Source: an uncultured Eubacteriales bacterium
Lineage (GTDB): Bacteria > Bacillota_A > Clostridia > Peptostreptococcales > Anaerovoracaceae
Direction: 5' to 3'
Assembly: GCA_902774195.1 (NCBI GenBank)
Contig: CACYHM010000002.1
Location: 1-21,498, forward strand
Length of the DNA stretch: 21,498 nt
Below the pieces are notes generated by a model. That model had not been told where the DNA came from and did not search any database. It worked only from the letters and a program-made list of their open reading frames with translations. Made by a program: the position numbers and the translations under genes. Positions 14,828 to 21,498 of this stretch are shown here, in pieces. How positions within the stretch are numbered: the first letter of the stretch is position 1; each line of letters begins with the position of its first letter.

Positions 14828-16562
14828 CGTCGCCCCACCATGATTCTGCTTTGCTCTTGCGCCTCATGTCTTTCAGCATCTGTACGCAAGCAAAAACCGA
14901 GGCATCGAACAGGTCTATCCTCGATTCTTCGCTTACTTTCTGATACTGGATCATGTCATCGACCTTCTCGATGCCATGAATATTTGAGACGCAATACTCA
15001 TACGCAGATGAATGCAAATAGTATAAGTGTCCGTCCTTGGCCGCCTTTTCTATGTGTCTGAAACCATTGCTCTTTACATGGAAATACTGCGGCTGGTCTA
15101 TTATCTTGAACCTCTTCCTCTTCATCGTGAGGAAGAATTCTTCCGCAAATTTGCGGTCCTGTCCAACGATCTTGATCTTGAAGCCTTTCTTCCGCATATC
15201 GAGAAACCAGTTTACTATGTCGGAGTAGTTGACCGTCGGCGTGTTGCACATGGTCAGCTGGCCTTCGTCAGCCCACTGATATACCGGTATGCTGTCCTCT
15301 TCCTGTTTCCTGATCGCCGTCGTGACCGGAATGAAGCCATGAGTGATGGCTATGTCCACATCTCCATACTGGCCGTACAGGGCAGCTGCTGTCAGGTCAT
15401 GCATCTTCGACAGGTCTGCGCCACCGTACCAGTCGATAGGCAGCTTGGCCAGCTCATCGATCGTCCAGGCATATTGTCTGTCGCTCCTCTTGAATTCTTC
15501 GACGTCGAAATATGTCCTCAAGGCCGTTGTGTAAATATTCAGCGACCGGGACAGGAAGTCTTTTCTCTGCTGAGGGTCGCTTTCAGCTTGCCTGGCCTCC
15601 TGCATCAGCTCTTCCGGAGATACGGTCACGCCATATGACAGGTTCGCTTTTTGATGCTGGACAGGATTTGTGTAGTCCACATTACCTTTATCGTCCTGAT
15701 CGGCCCTCGCAATGAACGCGAAAAATGAATCATCCTTCACGACTCCGGATGCGACCTTCGCAGCGTATTCTATACGCCTGTATCCGAAGCTGTTCGCGTT
15801 GTCGCCAGCTGTCGTGATGCCGACCATCAGCTTGTTCCTGTAGGCCTTCATGGCCTCTTTGAATCTATTGTACTGTGCAGGCTTTTTGTATGCCGCGACC
15901 TCGTCAGCGATGGCGAAGTTGCAGTTGAATGAATCCTGACTGTCAGGATTCGAAGCCAGAGCCTCTATGTGTAGTGTTCCTTCGATCTTGTCGCCGTCTC
16001 TGAAGGTGTATTCAATCGAATGGTTGAAGCTGTTGTTCAGGATCCTAAATTCTTTGCTCAGTTTTCTGTAGTCTATGGTGAACTTTATGAAGTTGAACGC
16101 CTCGAGCGCCTGCTTCAAGGCGTTCGCGACGATGTATATCGTGGATCCTGACTGCCTCTGGACTATCCCGACGGCGAAGGCCCAGGCTGCGATGAACGAC
16201 GTCTTGCCGTTCTTCCTGGCCACTTCGATGAACGCTTCCTTGAAGCGCCTTTCATCTGTGCCGGCATAGTAAAATCCATGGCAGTTTACCACGCAGAATA
16301 TCTCCCATGGCTGAAGGATAAGCGGTTTGCCCATCAGCGGCCGGCCCTCCATGTCCTCGCCTTTCGAGTGAACAAAAAGACCTTCCATGATGGAGCATAT
16401 CGCATTTGGTTCCTTGGGCCTCAGCTCGAGGTCATCCCGCTTCATATCCTCCTGGAAGCGCCTGCAGGCATTGACGATATCATCGCCCGCGATGATTTCG
16501 CCGCTTACCACCTTGTCCGCATATTCGATTGCTGTTTGAGTGTAGTCCTTCGCCTTTATCAT
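14805..16562 (-). CDS. terL: Terminase large subunit
   Basis: 585 residues, the packaging motor ATPase and nuclease. Walker A-like VARKNGKTS (114-122), Walker B IADE (218-221), and a coupling-type motif GITTAGDN (about 248-255). The nuclease half starts WYGGADLSKMHDLTA with D383, and ends with IDLFDASVFACVQML. This is the Terminase_1 / HK97-type family. The ATG overlaps the small subunit stop (ATGA), so the two are co-translated. Confidence 0.96.
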   Translation of the reverse strand: MIKAKDYTQTAIEYADKVVSGEIIAGDDIVNACRRFQEDMKRDDLELRPKEPNAICSIMEGLFVHSKGEDMEGRPLMGKPLILQPWEIFCVVNCHGFYYAGTDERRFKEAFIEVARKNGKTSFIAAWAFAVGIVQRQSGSTIYIVANALKQALEAFNFIKFTIDYRKLSKEFRILNNSFNHSIEYTFRDGDKIEGTLHIEALASNPDSQDSFNCNFAIADEVAAYKKPAQYNRFKEAMKAYRNKLMVGITTAGDNANSFGYRRIEYAAKVASGVVKDDSFFAFIARADQDDKGNVDYTNPVQHQKANLSYGVTVSPEELMQEARQAESDPQQRKDFLSRSLNIYTTALRTYFDVEEFKRSDRQYAWTIDELAKLPIDWYGGADLSKMHDLTAAALYGQYGDVDIAITHGFIPVTTAIRKQEEDSIPVYQWADEGQLTMCNTPTVNYSDIVNWFLDMRKKGFKIKIVGQDRKFAEEFFLTMKRKRFKIIDQPQYFHVKSNGFRHIEKAAKDGHLYYLHSSAYEYCVSNIHGIEKVDDMIQYQKVSEESRIDLFDASVFACVQMLKDMRRKSKAESWWGDDEQEQEN

Positions 16563-16927
16563 ACGCCAATATCTTTAAGCACTTCAGCGAAGGACGGGCT
16601 GTCCTTTTTGCCTTCACCTAAAGCTTCTTCATTGATCCGCTTGAGGCCGGCAGGAGTCAGTCCCAGATCTCGCCAGTATGCCAGGGCATCCCTGTTCAGA
16701 TCGTTCACGATGACGATCGCTGGATGCTTCACAAGATTCTTGGCTCCGTTTTTGTTCACGTAGGTAATGACAGTTTCTGCTCCGTCATCCCGCCATTTTT
16801 TCTCGGCGATATCCCTTGCCTCCATAATGCCGGCAAGGGTCTCTATCACAACATCGAAGCATTCGCGATATGTCCCCGCTTCCTTCGTGTGCTTCCTGAT
16901 TAAATTTTTCCATTGTCGCTTTGTCAT
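16559..16927 (-). CDS. terS: Terminase small subunit (P27 family)
   Basis: 122 residues from the ATG at 16927 (MTKRQWKNLIRKHTK). I choose this start because it overlaps the stop of the upstream gene as ATGA; a longer frame to 17014 would run inside that gene and encode an unrelated Arg-rich sequence. Helical, with an NDLNRDALAYWRDLGLTPAG end that is the hallmark of P27-type small terminases. It recognises phage DNA and delivers it to the large subunit. Confidence 0.9.
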   Translation of the reverse strand: MTKRQWKNLIRKHTKEAGTYRECFDVVIETLAGIMEARDIAEKKWRDDGAETVITYVNKNGAKNLVKHPAIVIVNDLNRDALAYWRDLGLTPAGLKRINEEALGEGKKDSPSFAEVLKDIGV

Positions 16928-17112
16928 TGTTCGAAATATGCTGCATCCCCAAACAGGTAGAAAGTCTTTTCTCCGTCCCATATGGCATGTTCGAGATCGG
17001 ATGTATGACCGCATTCATAGTCCGGATGCATTCTGCATTCTCTCGGACACTCGCTGCGTAGCTTGTCGCATCTGAATATCACGTTCTTCCCGTTTAGTTG
17101 GATCCTTGTCAT
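16924..17112 (-). CDS. Small Cys/His protein before terminase (62 aa)
   Basis: 62 residues from ATG 17112, MTRIQLNGKNVIF. The start is set by AAAGGGAG 5 bases upstream; the in-frame ATG at 17142 lies inside the preceding gene without a ribosome binding site. Cysteines at CDKLRSECPRECRMH and YECGH form a C-x5-C-x3-C-x7-C spacing with nearby His, suggesting a zinc or disulfide knot. Similar small proteins occur beside terminase genes, but I know no function. It lies 11 bases after the Stealth-like gene and overlaps terS. Confidence 0.65.
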   Translation of the reverse strand: MTRIQLNGKNVIFRCDKLRSECPRECRMHPDYECGHTSDLEHAIWDGEKTFYLFGDAAYFEQ

Positions 17113-17123
17113 TTCATCTCCCT

Positions 17124-17819
17124 TTACAGCTCGTATTTGCATTTGTCCGGAAACGTGGTCCGGATATATTCGCCGACCATACCCTTTCTGAAGCTCTCGT
17201 CGTTTGTAGACAGCAGGAGCTCCCTGCCTGTCGGCCTGATGTCCAGGGCTGTGATTTTCACGTCGTCCGTGATGATCCCGCCGATCTTGTGATGGTTGCC
17301 ATATAACGAACGGAACATCGGATATCCGTGAAATTGCTCCAGAGTCTGCAGGCCTTTTTTGCGATCAATAAGCATAGGCACATGCAGCGCGTAGTCGAGC
17401 CGGTCATAGCCTCTGATCTTCAGGATCCGTGCTGTGTTCTTCAGCTGAACTGAATAGCTCGATTCTTTTCCGTCCCGGGCCGCCATTATTCTCTGGATCC
17501 TTGCGGATATAGATCCGCCGACCATCGGCGGTAGATCCTCGACCTTCTGCATGACGAAGAAGTCGTCGTTGAAGAGCCAGAAGTTCGGTGTGATGTCGTC
17601 ATTTCTGCAGATGGCTCTCAGCGAGCTGCAAACCTTCGACCACTTGGTCTCTCCGGTCTGCTTGACCGATATCATGCAGTCAGGCTCGATGTCTTTCGGT
17701 TGGCCGCCATAGAACCACACCTTCCTGTATGGAAAGTTCGCGCATACTGACCGGAGCGAGTATCTTATCTCTTCCGAGTCATAGCCATTCTTGAGGATGT
17801 ATACGATGTCATGGTTCAT
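17124..17819 (-). CDS. Stealth-like sugar-phosphate transferase
   Basis: 231 residues. DIVYILKNGYDSEEIRYSLR (4-23) resembles the Stealth CR1/CR2 region (the usual form is VYTWVDG ... ELRYSLRS), and NFWLFNDDFF (79-88) matches the CR3 FNDDFF block. Stealth proteins transfer hexose-1-phosphate from a nucleotide sugar to another sugar (capsule polymerases, GNPTAB). The protein is short compared with full-length family members (usually 300 or more), and the WVDG of CR1 is replaced by LKNG, so activity is uncertain. The start overlaps the nucleotidyltransferase gene by 11 bases. It belongs to a three-gene sugar cassette. Confidence 0.72.
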   Translation of the reverse strand: MNHDIVYILKNGYDSEEIRYSLRSVCANFPYRKVWFYGGQPKDIEPDCMISVKQTGETKWSKVCSSLRAICRNDDITPNFWLFNDDFFVMQKVEDLPPMVGGSISARIQRIMAARDGKESSYSVQLKNTARILKIRGYDRLDYALHVPMLIDRKKGLQTLEQFHGYPMFRSLYGNHHKIGGIITDDVKITALDIRPTGRELLLSTNDESFRKGMVGEYIRTTFPDKCKYEL

Positions 17820-18477
17820 TGGCCAGTATTTTCTCCATCAGCGGTATATCAGCTTTCGCATCGATGTCGCATGTGTAGTCGTTGATAATCGTGTAGTTGA
17901 TCTCGTACACATCCGGCTTGTTTTTCAGTACGCCGTGCTTTATGCAGGTCCACAGTTCCCAGGCTATAGGCGGTCGCCAGAAATAGCCCATCTCCGTAAA
18001 CACCTTGCATGCCTGTTTCGCCTGGTACAGGTGATCCGTATCGACCACCTTAAAGGCAAAGGGTTCCGGCCAGGACTTGATGTACTTATCCGAATACGGA
18101 GGCGCCGAGGCGAAGAACTCTATGTCGTTTGTCTCAGTGTCTACGATCGTCCTGATCGCGGCCGGAGAGTACACTACATCGCCGAGCAGATATGTCACCG
18201 GCTCGTCGGTAGGATATAAGCCGTCCATCCAGTAGCCATCTACGCCCGTGACTTTTCCGTCCTCACTCAGGACCGTAAAATCATTATCGTGTTTCAGGAC
18301 CGGCACTCCGAATTTCTCGAAGGCCGGATTGTCGGAGCTGATAGCAATATCATCGACACCAGCTTCCCGCAGCAGCCTGATCGTTCTCGCGACGATCTCC
18401 TCGCCGCAGATCTTGAGCAGCTGCCTCGGTGTTTCCCAATATTGATAATTGCCGCCGCACATGATGATGTATCGCAT
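17809..18477 (-). CDS. Sugar nucleotidyltransferase-like protein
   Basis: 222 residues. N-terminal IIMCGGNYQYWETPRQLL is a variant of the nucleotide-binding loop (LAAGxGxR...PKQL) of GT-A-like NTP transferases (IspD/GlmU/RfbA class); VDDIAISSDN and the metal-binding D100 in YLLGDVVYS follow. These enzymes activate a sugar phosphate or alditol phosphate with NTP. The loop lacks the usual GxGxR arginine position, so substrate and activity cannot be stated. It starts 3 bases after the glycosyltransferase stop, overlapping the next gene, and so is tightly coupled to both. Confidence 0.78.
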   Translation of the reverse strand: MRYIIMCGGNYQYWETPRQLLKICGEEIVARTIRLLREAGVDDIAISSDNPAFEKFGVPVLKHDNDFTVLSEDGKVTGVDGYWMDGLYPTDEPVTYLLGDVVYSPAAIRTIVDTETNDIEFFASAPPYSDKYIKSWPEPFAFKVVDTDHLYQAKQACKVFTEMGYFWRPPIAWELWTCIKHGVLKNKPDVYEINYTIINDYTCDIDAKADIPLMEKILANEP

Positions 18478-18480
18478 GCC

Positions 18481-19275
18481 TTACTCTCCGAATGTCTTGA
18501 TGTATGCTTCAGATCCCCAGTGTTCCGAGAGGATCTTGCAGGCGGTCTTGCGGGCCGCAGGATCTTCGCATCTCTCGACGAAGTCCATGAGCGCCTGGGC
18601 TTGGGCTATCAGGCCGTCCTTGCCTTTGGTGTGTGACAGGCTCTCTTTATTCTCGAAGTGGTGAAGTGTCGTCACCGTCTTTTTCAGCGTGTGGAAGATC
18701 CTGTTGTCTTTCGCGAGGCACTCGAGGTTGAATATCTCGTCCTCGCCGTACTGTAATCCCTCCACAAATCTGATGCCATGCTCTTCGAGGAAGCTTGCTC
18801 TGTATAGCTTGTTCCAGACCATGCACCAGAACTTCGGCAGATTGCTCATAGTGTAGATCCCTCGAGGGTTTATCCACTTCGGCTTGATGTGGCCAGTCTC
18901 CTCGTAGTATCTGAGCTGGTTCGCCTGGATGATGTTCGGCTCGGGTTCGAGCCTCATCATTCTCTCAAAGACCTCCGAGGCCTCCGGAAGCATCTCATCG
19001 TCAGCATCGAGGAACGTGATCCACTCGCCAGTGGCGATATCAAGGCCCGTGTTTCTCGCGCCGCTCACGCCGGGCTCGCGCTTATTCTCCACAAACAAAA
19101 AGCGGCCGTCTTTGCCGGCTGCTTTCTTTGCGAGCGACTTGCTCTTATCACGGCTCTTGTCGTTTACAAGGATGAACTCCATATCTTCGCTCATCTGGGC
19201 CTTCAAGCTGGCCACGCAGCGCGCGATCCAGGGTCCCGCGTCCTTGTACGGAGTTATTACGCTGATTTTTCCCAT
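18481..19275 (-). CDS. Family 2 glycosyltransferase
   Basis: 264 residues. KISVITPYKDAGPWIARCV, then ILVNDKSRDKS, then GARNTGLDIATGEWITFLDADD (DxD at 90-92) form the canonical GT2 (GT-A fold, inverting) core. The middle contains FVEGLQYGEDEIF, a typical acidic acceptor-side motif. No membrane segment is seen, so it is probably cytosolic. It is the first gene of the sugar cassette, and follows the HNH-NTPase gene after 90 bases that contain no clear promoter. The acceptor (virion protein, DNA or host surface) is unknown. Confidence 0.9.
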   Translation of the reverse strand: MGKISVITPYKDAGPWIARCVASLKAQMSEDMEFILVNDKSRDKSKSLAKKAAGKDGRFLFVENKREPGVSGARNTGLDIATGEWITFLDADDEMLPEASEVFERMMRLEPEPNIIQANQLRYYEETGHIKPKWINPRGIYTMSNLPKFWCMVWNKLYRASFLEEHGIRFVEGLQYGEDEIFNLECLAKDNRIFHTLKKTVTTLHHFENKESLSHTKGKDGLIAQAQALMDFVERCEDPAARKTACKILSEHWGSEAYIKTFGE

Positions 19276-19365
19276 TTTCTGTCTTTTCCCCTTTTTGCTG
19301 ATTTTCCGCCGTGTGTATAAGAGTGGGTCCCTCTCCTAACCGTTCCTCCCCATATGTTGTTTTCT

Positions 19366-20061
19366 TTATACTGGGGGGGGCATATTTATTTGCACATTGT
19401 TGTCACTCGCCCATAATTTTATTTTTGCGAGTTTCATATCGAAATCGGGTAGGTTAATCTCACTCTTTTGATACTCTTTGGTCAAGATCAGTATCCTATC
19501 CGGCTGAATTGCGTCCAGTTCTTTGATCGATGGCGCAGTTCGAATGACTATCACATGGTCGGCGTATGTCGTCGCCTTGATGATAAATCCCTGCAGCAAA
19601 TCATTTGCCATCCACCTGGCCTGCTTGTGCTTGGTCGTGCCTGCCTCAAGCCTGAACGCTGCAGCGATGTAGTCCAGGTCGTAGACAAGTGTGCTGGCCG
19701 TCATATGTTTCCTTGCCCATGTAGTCTTGCCTGTGCCAGGCTTGCCGATCACCAGCGTCACGCCTTCGTCCATCAGGTCGATGCCTTGCTTGAGTGCGGT
19801 CGCCCTAAGGAGTGCCATGCCTTCCTCTGTCAGCTCGTCCGTGTCCCTGTCGTGCAGCGTGTTGTGCACTGCTCTCGACAGGGATATGAGATTCCAATTG
19901 CAGTACGCATACTCCGGATAATCTCTGACCGGAAAGATGTGATGCACGGTGTCAGCCTCGACTATCATGCCTTCGCGCTTCGAGAGCTGGCACACATATC
20001 CATCGCGCTTCAGTATGAATCTCCTTTTCCTCTCCCATTTCTTGGATTTGTAATCGAACAT
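19366..20061 (-). CDS. HNH endonuclease fused to a P-loop NTPase/kinase-like domain
   Basis: 231 residues from ATG 20061, chosen because GGAGGAG lies 8 bases upstream; a TTG further up (20085) would be inside that ribosome binding region. The N-terminal ~95 residues carry the HNH motif: C24, HHIFP (40-44), NWN (55-57), H66 and H70. Residues 100-231 carry Walker A GKPGTGKT (106-113), VYDLDYIAAAF (126-136) and a late beta-strand/ILILTKE, as in small AAA/kinase-like P-loop proteins. HNH proteins near terminase are needed for DNA packaging in HK97-type cos phages. An 8-base C run near the 3' end (19373-19380 on the plus strand) could vary, affecting only the last residues. Confidence 0.85.
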   Translation of the reverse strand: MFDYKSKKWERKRRFILKRDGYVCQLSKREGMIVEADTVHHIFPVRDYPEYAYCNWNLISLSRAVHNTLHDRDTDELTEEGMALLRATALKQGIDLMDEGVTLVIGKPGTGKTTWARKHMTASTLVYDLDYIAAAFRLEAGTTKHKQARWMANDLLQGFIIKATTYADHVIVIRTAPSIKELDAIQPDRILILTKEYQKSEINLPDFDMKLAKIKLWASDNNVQINMPPPV

Positions 20062-20086
20062 CGAATATCTCCTCCGACAAAACAAT

Positions 20087-20112
20087 AGCGCCCGGACAAT
20101 GCCCTGAGCGCT
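20087..20112 (-). other. Leader stem-loop before the HNH gene
   Basis: A 7-bp stem (AGCGCTC/GGGCGCT, one G-T wobble) with a 12-base loop lies between the candidate promoter and the HNH start, followed on the coding strand by ATTGTTTTG. It could act as a weak terminator or attenuator in the late leader, or as an RNA structure. The tract is not a full T-run, so the call is tentative. Confidence 0.4.
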
Positions 20113-20176
20113 TTGAGTGTCGGATTGATCCTAAAGGAGATTCTTATGGCGACTTGATCCGCTTGTCACCACCTAC

Positions 20177-20206
20177 ACTATAGCACAGGGCGTCTAAAAC
20201 TTGTAA
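20177..20206 (-). promoter_or_regulatory. Candidate late promoter (extended -10, weak -35)
   Basis: In the gap after the regulator gene, the coding strand reads TGcTATAGT (extended -10, TATAGT at 20177-20182) with TTACAA 18 bases upstream (20201-20206) as a poor -35. A good -10 with a weak -35 fits a promoter needing an activator. It would drive the HNH-sugar-terminase-head transcript. Evidence is sequence similarity only. Confidence 0.5.
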
Positions 20207-20211
20207 CAGAC

Positions 20212-20637
20212 TTAGTGCCTCGGGCTGCGGTCTTTGCACTCGTCTCCCTGCTCGAGCCAGAAGGCTCTCAGCTTTCCGCTGATTGCGGTCTGGCTGTAGT
20301 TGAGAGCCTTCCCGATCTCAGCCTGGCTGTCTCCATTGATGTAGTAGCTTCGAAGGATCGTCCGCATCTGACTGTCATCGACATCTTCGATGAACGCTTC
20401 GGCCTCCTCGAGCCTCTTGAGCAGCTTCTTCCGGCAGGCCTTCAGCGAGCCACGCAGTATGCGCAGATGCTCTTCTCCTCCGTCCAGCTCCTGCCTTGAC
20501 TTTGGTATGCCCTTGCCGGTGCGATAGTCCTTGAAGAATACCGCCACATAGCTTGACTTCGGTGAGGACATCGATGCCTCGATTGCTTTAATCTCTTCCC
20601 GCAGCGATAGGCACTGCTCCATATCTTTCCTCGTCAT
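20212..20637 (-). CDS. Sigma-region-4-like phage late transcription regulator (DUF1492-like)
   Basis: 141 residues. The N-terminus is helical (MEQCLSLREEIKAIEASM), followed by a coiled region (LKACRKKLLKRLEEAEAFIE), and the C-terminal SYYINGDSQAEIGKALNYSQTAISGKLR (about 97-124) is a helix-turn-helix of the sigma-70 region 4 / ArpU-DUF1492 type. Such proteins lie just upstream of terminase operons in Firmicutes phages and activate late transcription. GGGAGAG precedes the ATG. The promoter immediately downstream is the obvious target. Confidence 0.82.
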   Translation of the reverse strand: MTRKDMEQCLSLREEIKAIEASMSSPKSSYVAVFFKDYRTGKGIPKSRQELDGGEEHLRILRGSLKACRKKLLKRLEEAEAFIEDVDDSQMRTILRSYYINGDSQAEIGKALNYSQTAISGKLRAFWLEQGDECKDRSPRH

Positions 20638-20649
20638 TGTCTCTCCCGG

Positions 20650-21495
20650 CTACACAAAATCCCAGCCATCAAGGCTGCTCATGTCTATCTGTATCTCCTG
20701 CGACCGCCTGAACGTCTCGTCGCGTTTGACCACCTTGCCTTTGCGCCACGTCCTTATGCGTGGGACAGGATCCGTCGAGCACATCATGTACTCCAGGTGA
20801 TCTATGCCTGTGAACGGATGCGTATACTTGCGGACCGAGTCCTCATCGATCTCATATCCCTTCAGCGGCTTAGGTGTCTCGTACAGCGCCCGCGGCTCTA
20901 CGATCTCGCGCTTCACGATCGGCCTTGTAAGATTGCGGCTTGAGCTCCAGTGTTTCCTGATCTCAGATCCCGGTATCTTCATGGTCTTGTCTGTTTCCTT
21001 CACGAGATATGCAGCGAGCTTCCTGTAGTTGCGGCTCCTGTCCAAACACTTGAAGTTGACATGTCCGCGTTTCCATTGTCTCTCTATGACCTTTGCATCT
21101 ATGTATGACATCACGATATGGTGATGGATCCTGTGGTGATGGAATTCAGTTACGGCCACCCACTTGAACTCGAGGTCCTGCTTCTCGTACTCCCTCTTCA
21201 TCCTTCTGATGAAATTCTCGAGGGTCTTCTTTGCGTCTGTCACTGATGGCTCATCTCCTGTATATGTCAGAGTGCAGTGCCAATCTCCCGGAAAGAAGTT
21301 AGCATTGAGCAGCCTTGCGAGTTTCCTTTCAGCAACAACCTTGTTGTGCTTGACCACAGCTTCTCTTGTAGGCGCGTGCCTCGACGCTCTTTCGCTTCTC
21401 ATGACCTTTTGGCTGTACTTGACCACAACATCAATCACTGCTCCTGCGACGCATGTCTCTCTTATGAAGTTGGATGCCATTGATTCCTTTTTCAT
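20650..21495 (-). CDS. HUH (rolling-circle) Rep-like protein, ORF2/G2P type
   Basis: 281 residues as drawn from ATG 21495. An ATG 15 bases later (MASNFIRETC) has AAGGA just upstream and may be the real start (276 residues). Motif I-like WHCTLTYTG (72-80), an HUH-type metal-binding motif in FHHHRIHHHIVMS (H124 and H126), and the motif III-like YRKLAAYLVKE (Y163 candidate nucleophile) match replication-associated ORF2/G2P-type proteins found in filamentous phages, plasmids and some Firmicutes phages. It would nick DNA to start rolling-circle replication. It ends 12 bases before the late regulator gene. The assignment to the superfamily is good; the role in this phage is inferred. Confidence 0.8.
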   Translation of the reverse strand: MKKESMASNFIRETCVAGAVIDVVVKYSQKVMRSERASRHAPTREAVVKHNKVVAERKLARLLNANFFPGDWHCTLTYTGDEPSVTDAKKTLENFIRRMKREYEKQDLEFKWVAVTEFHHHRIHHHIVMSYIDAKVIERQWKRGHVNFKCLDRSRNYRKLAAYLVKETDKTMKIPGSEIRKHWSSSRNLTRPIVKREIVEPRALYETPKPLKGYEIDEDSVRKYTHPFTGIDHLEYMMCSTDPVPRIRTWRKGKVVKRDETFRRSQEIQIDMSSLDGWDFV

Positions 21496-21498
21496 TTT

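Noticed and set aside
19309..19322. Twelve-base match to the Tn5 mosaic end (TGTGTATAAGAG) near the glycosyltransferase gene
   Set aside because: The match is incomplete (the 19-base end is needed), there is no second copy, and the surrounding bases continue as normal intergenic sequence; likely coincidence rather than a transposon or adapter remnant.
1..21498. tRNA genes, CRISPR arrays, insertion sequences, integrase or attachment sites
   Set aside because: I looked for these on both strands and saw no cloverleaf, regularly spaced repeats, transposase motifs or recombinase motifs.

Overview
This window is a continuous stretch of the late (packaging, head and tail) region of a dsDNA tailed phage or prophage with siphovirus-like, HK97-fold morphology. 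Every supported gene lies on the minus strand, so transcription runs from about 21,500 down to 1. The gene families (P27-type small terminase, HK97-type portal/protease/capsid, HK97 gp10-like protein, Dit and Tal, DUF1492-like late regulator) and the strong AGGAGG-type ribosome binding sites point to a phage of a Gram-positive Firmicute, probably a gut Clostridia relative. No integrase, lysis cassette or attachment site is visible, so whether it is temperate cannot be told from here.

Layout in transcription order. At 21,495-20,212 there is an HUH-type Rep-like protein and a sigma-region-4-like late regulator. At about 20,210-20,060 there is an intergenic leader with a candidate promoter and a stem-loop. 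At 20,061-19,366 there is an HNH nuclease fused to a P-loop NTPase domain. At 19,275-17,124 there is a tight three-gene sugar cassette: a family 2 glycosyltransferase, a nucleotidyltransferase and a Stealth-like sugar-phosphate transferase. At 17,112-14,805 there is a small Cys protein and the two terminase subunits. At 14,827-11,514 lie portal, a small Cys-rich protein, prohead protease and major capsid protein. At 11,467-9,594 lie head-tail connectors, tail completion proteins and the major tail protein, followed by a strong intrinsic terminator. At 9,542-8,872 lies the tail chaperone pair G/GT with an in-frame A AAA AAC slippery site for a -1 frameshift. Then come the tape measure protein (8,865-6,679) and Dit (6,692-5,877).

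The most notable element is a complete diversity-generating retroelement (DGR) at 5,858-2,963, placed between the Dit gene and the Tal gene. It has a 507-residue target protein whose C-terminus is the variable repeat (VR, 4353-4461), a short GC-rich stem-loop just after it, a template repeat (TR, 4133-4241) and a DGR-type reverse transcriptase. Aligned at a constant offset of 220 bases, TR and VR differ at 19 of the 25 template adenines (coding strand) and at only 1 of 84 other positions, which is the fingerprint of adenine-specific mutagenic homing. No Avd accessory gene is visible, and the reverse transcriptase has several unusual residues in its conserved motifs (FMDN in place of YxDD, SH in place of SQ, FLS in place of FLG).

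Together the genes describe a virion whose tail tip carries a hypervariable adhesin next to a large Tal protein, and possibly a glycan or phosphoglycan modification made by the cassette embedded between the HNH gene and terminase. A second tail operon section (Tal and the start of another gene) runs off the left edge.
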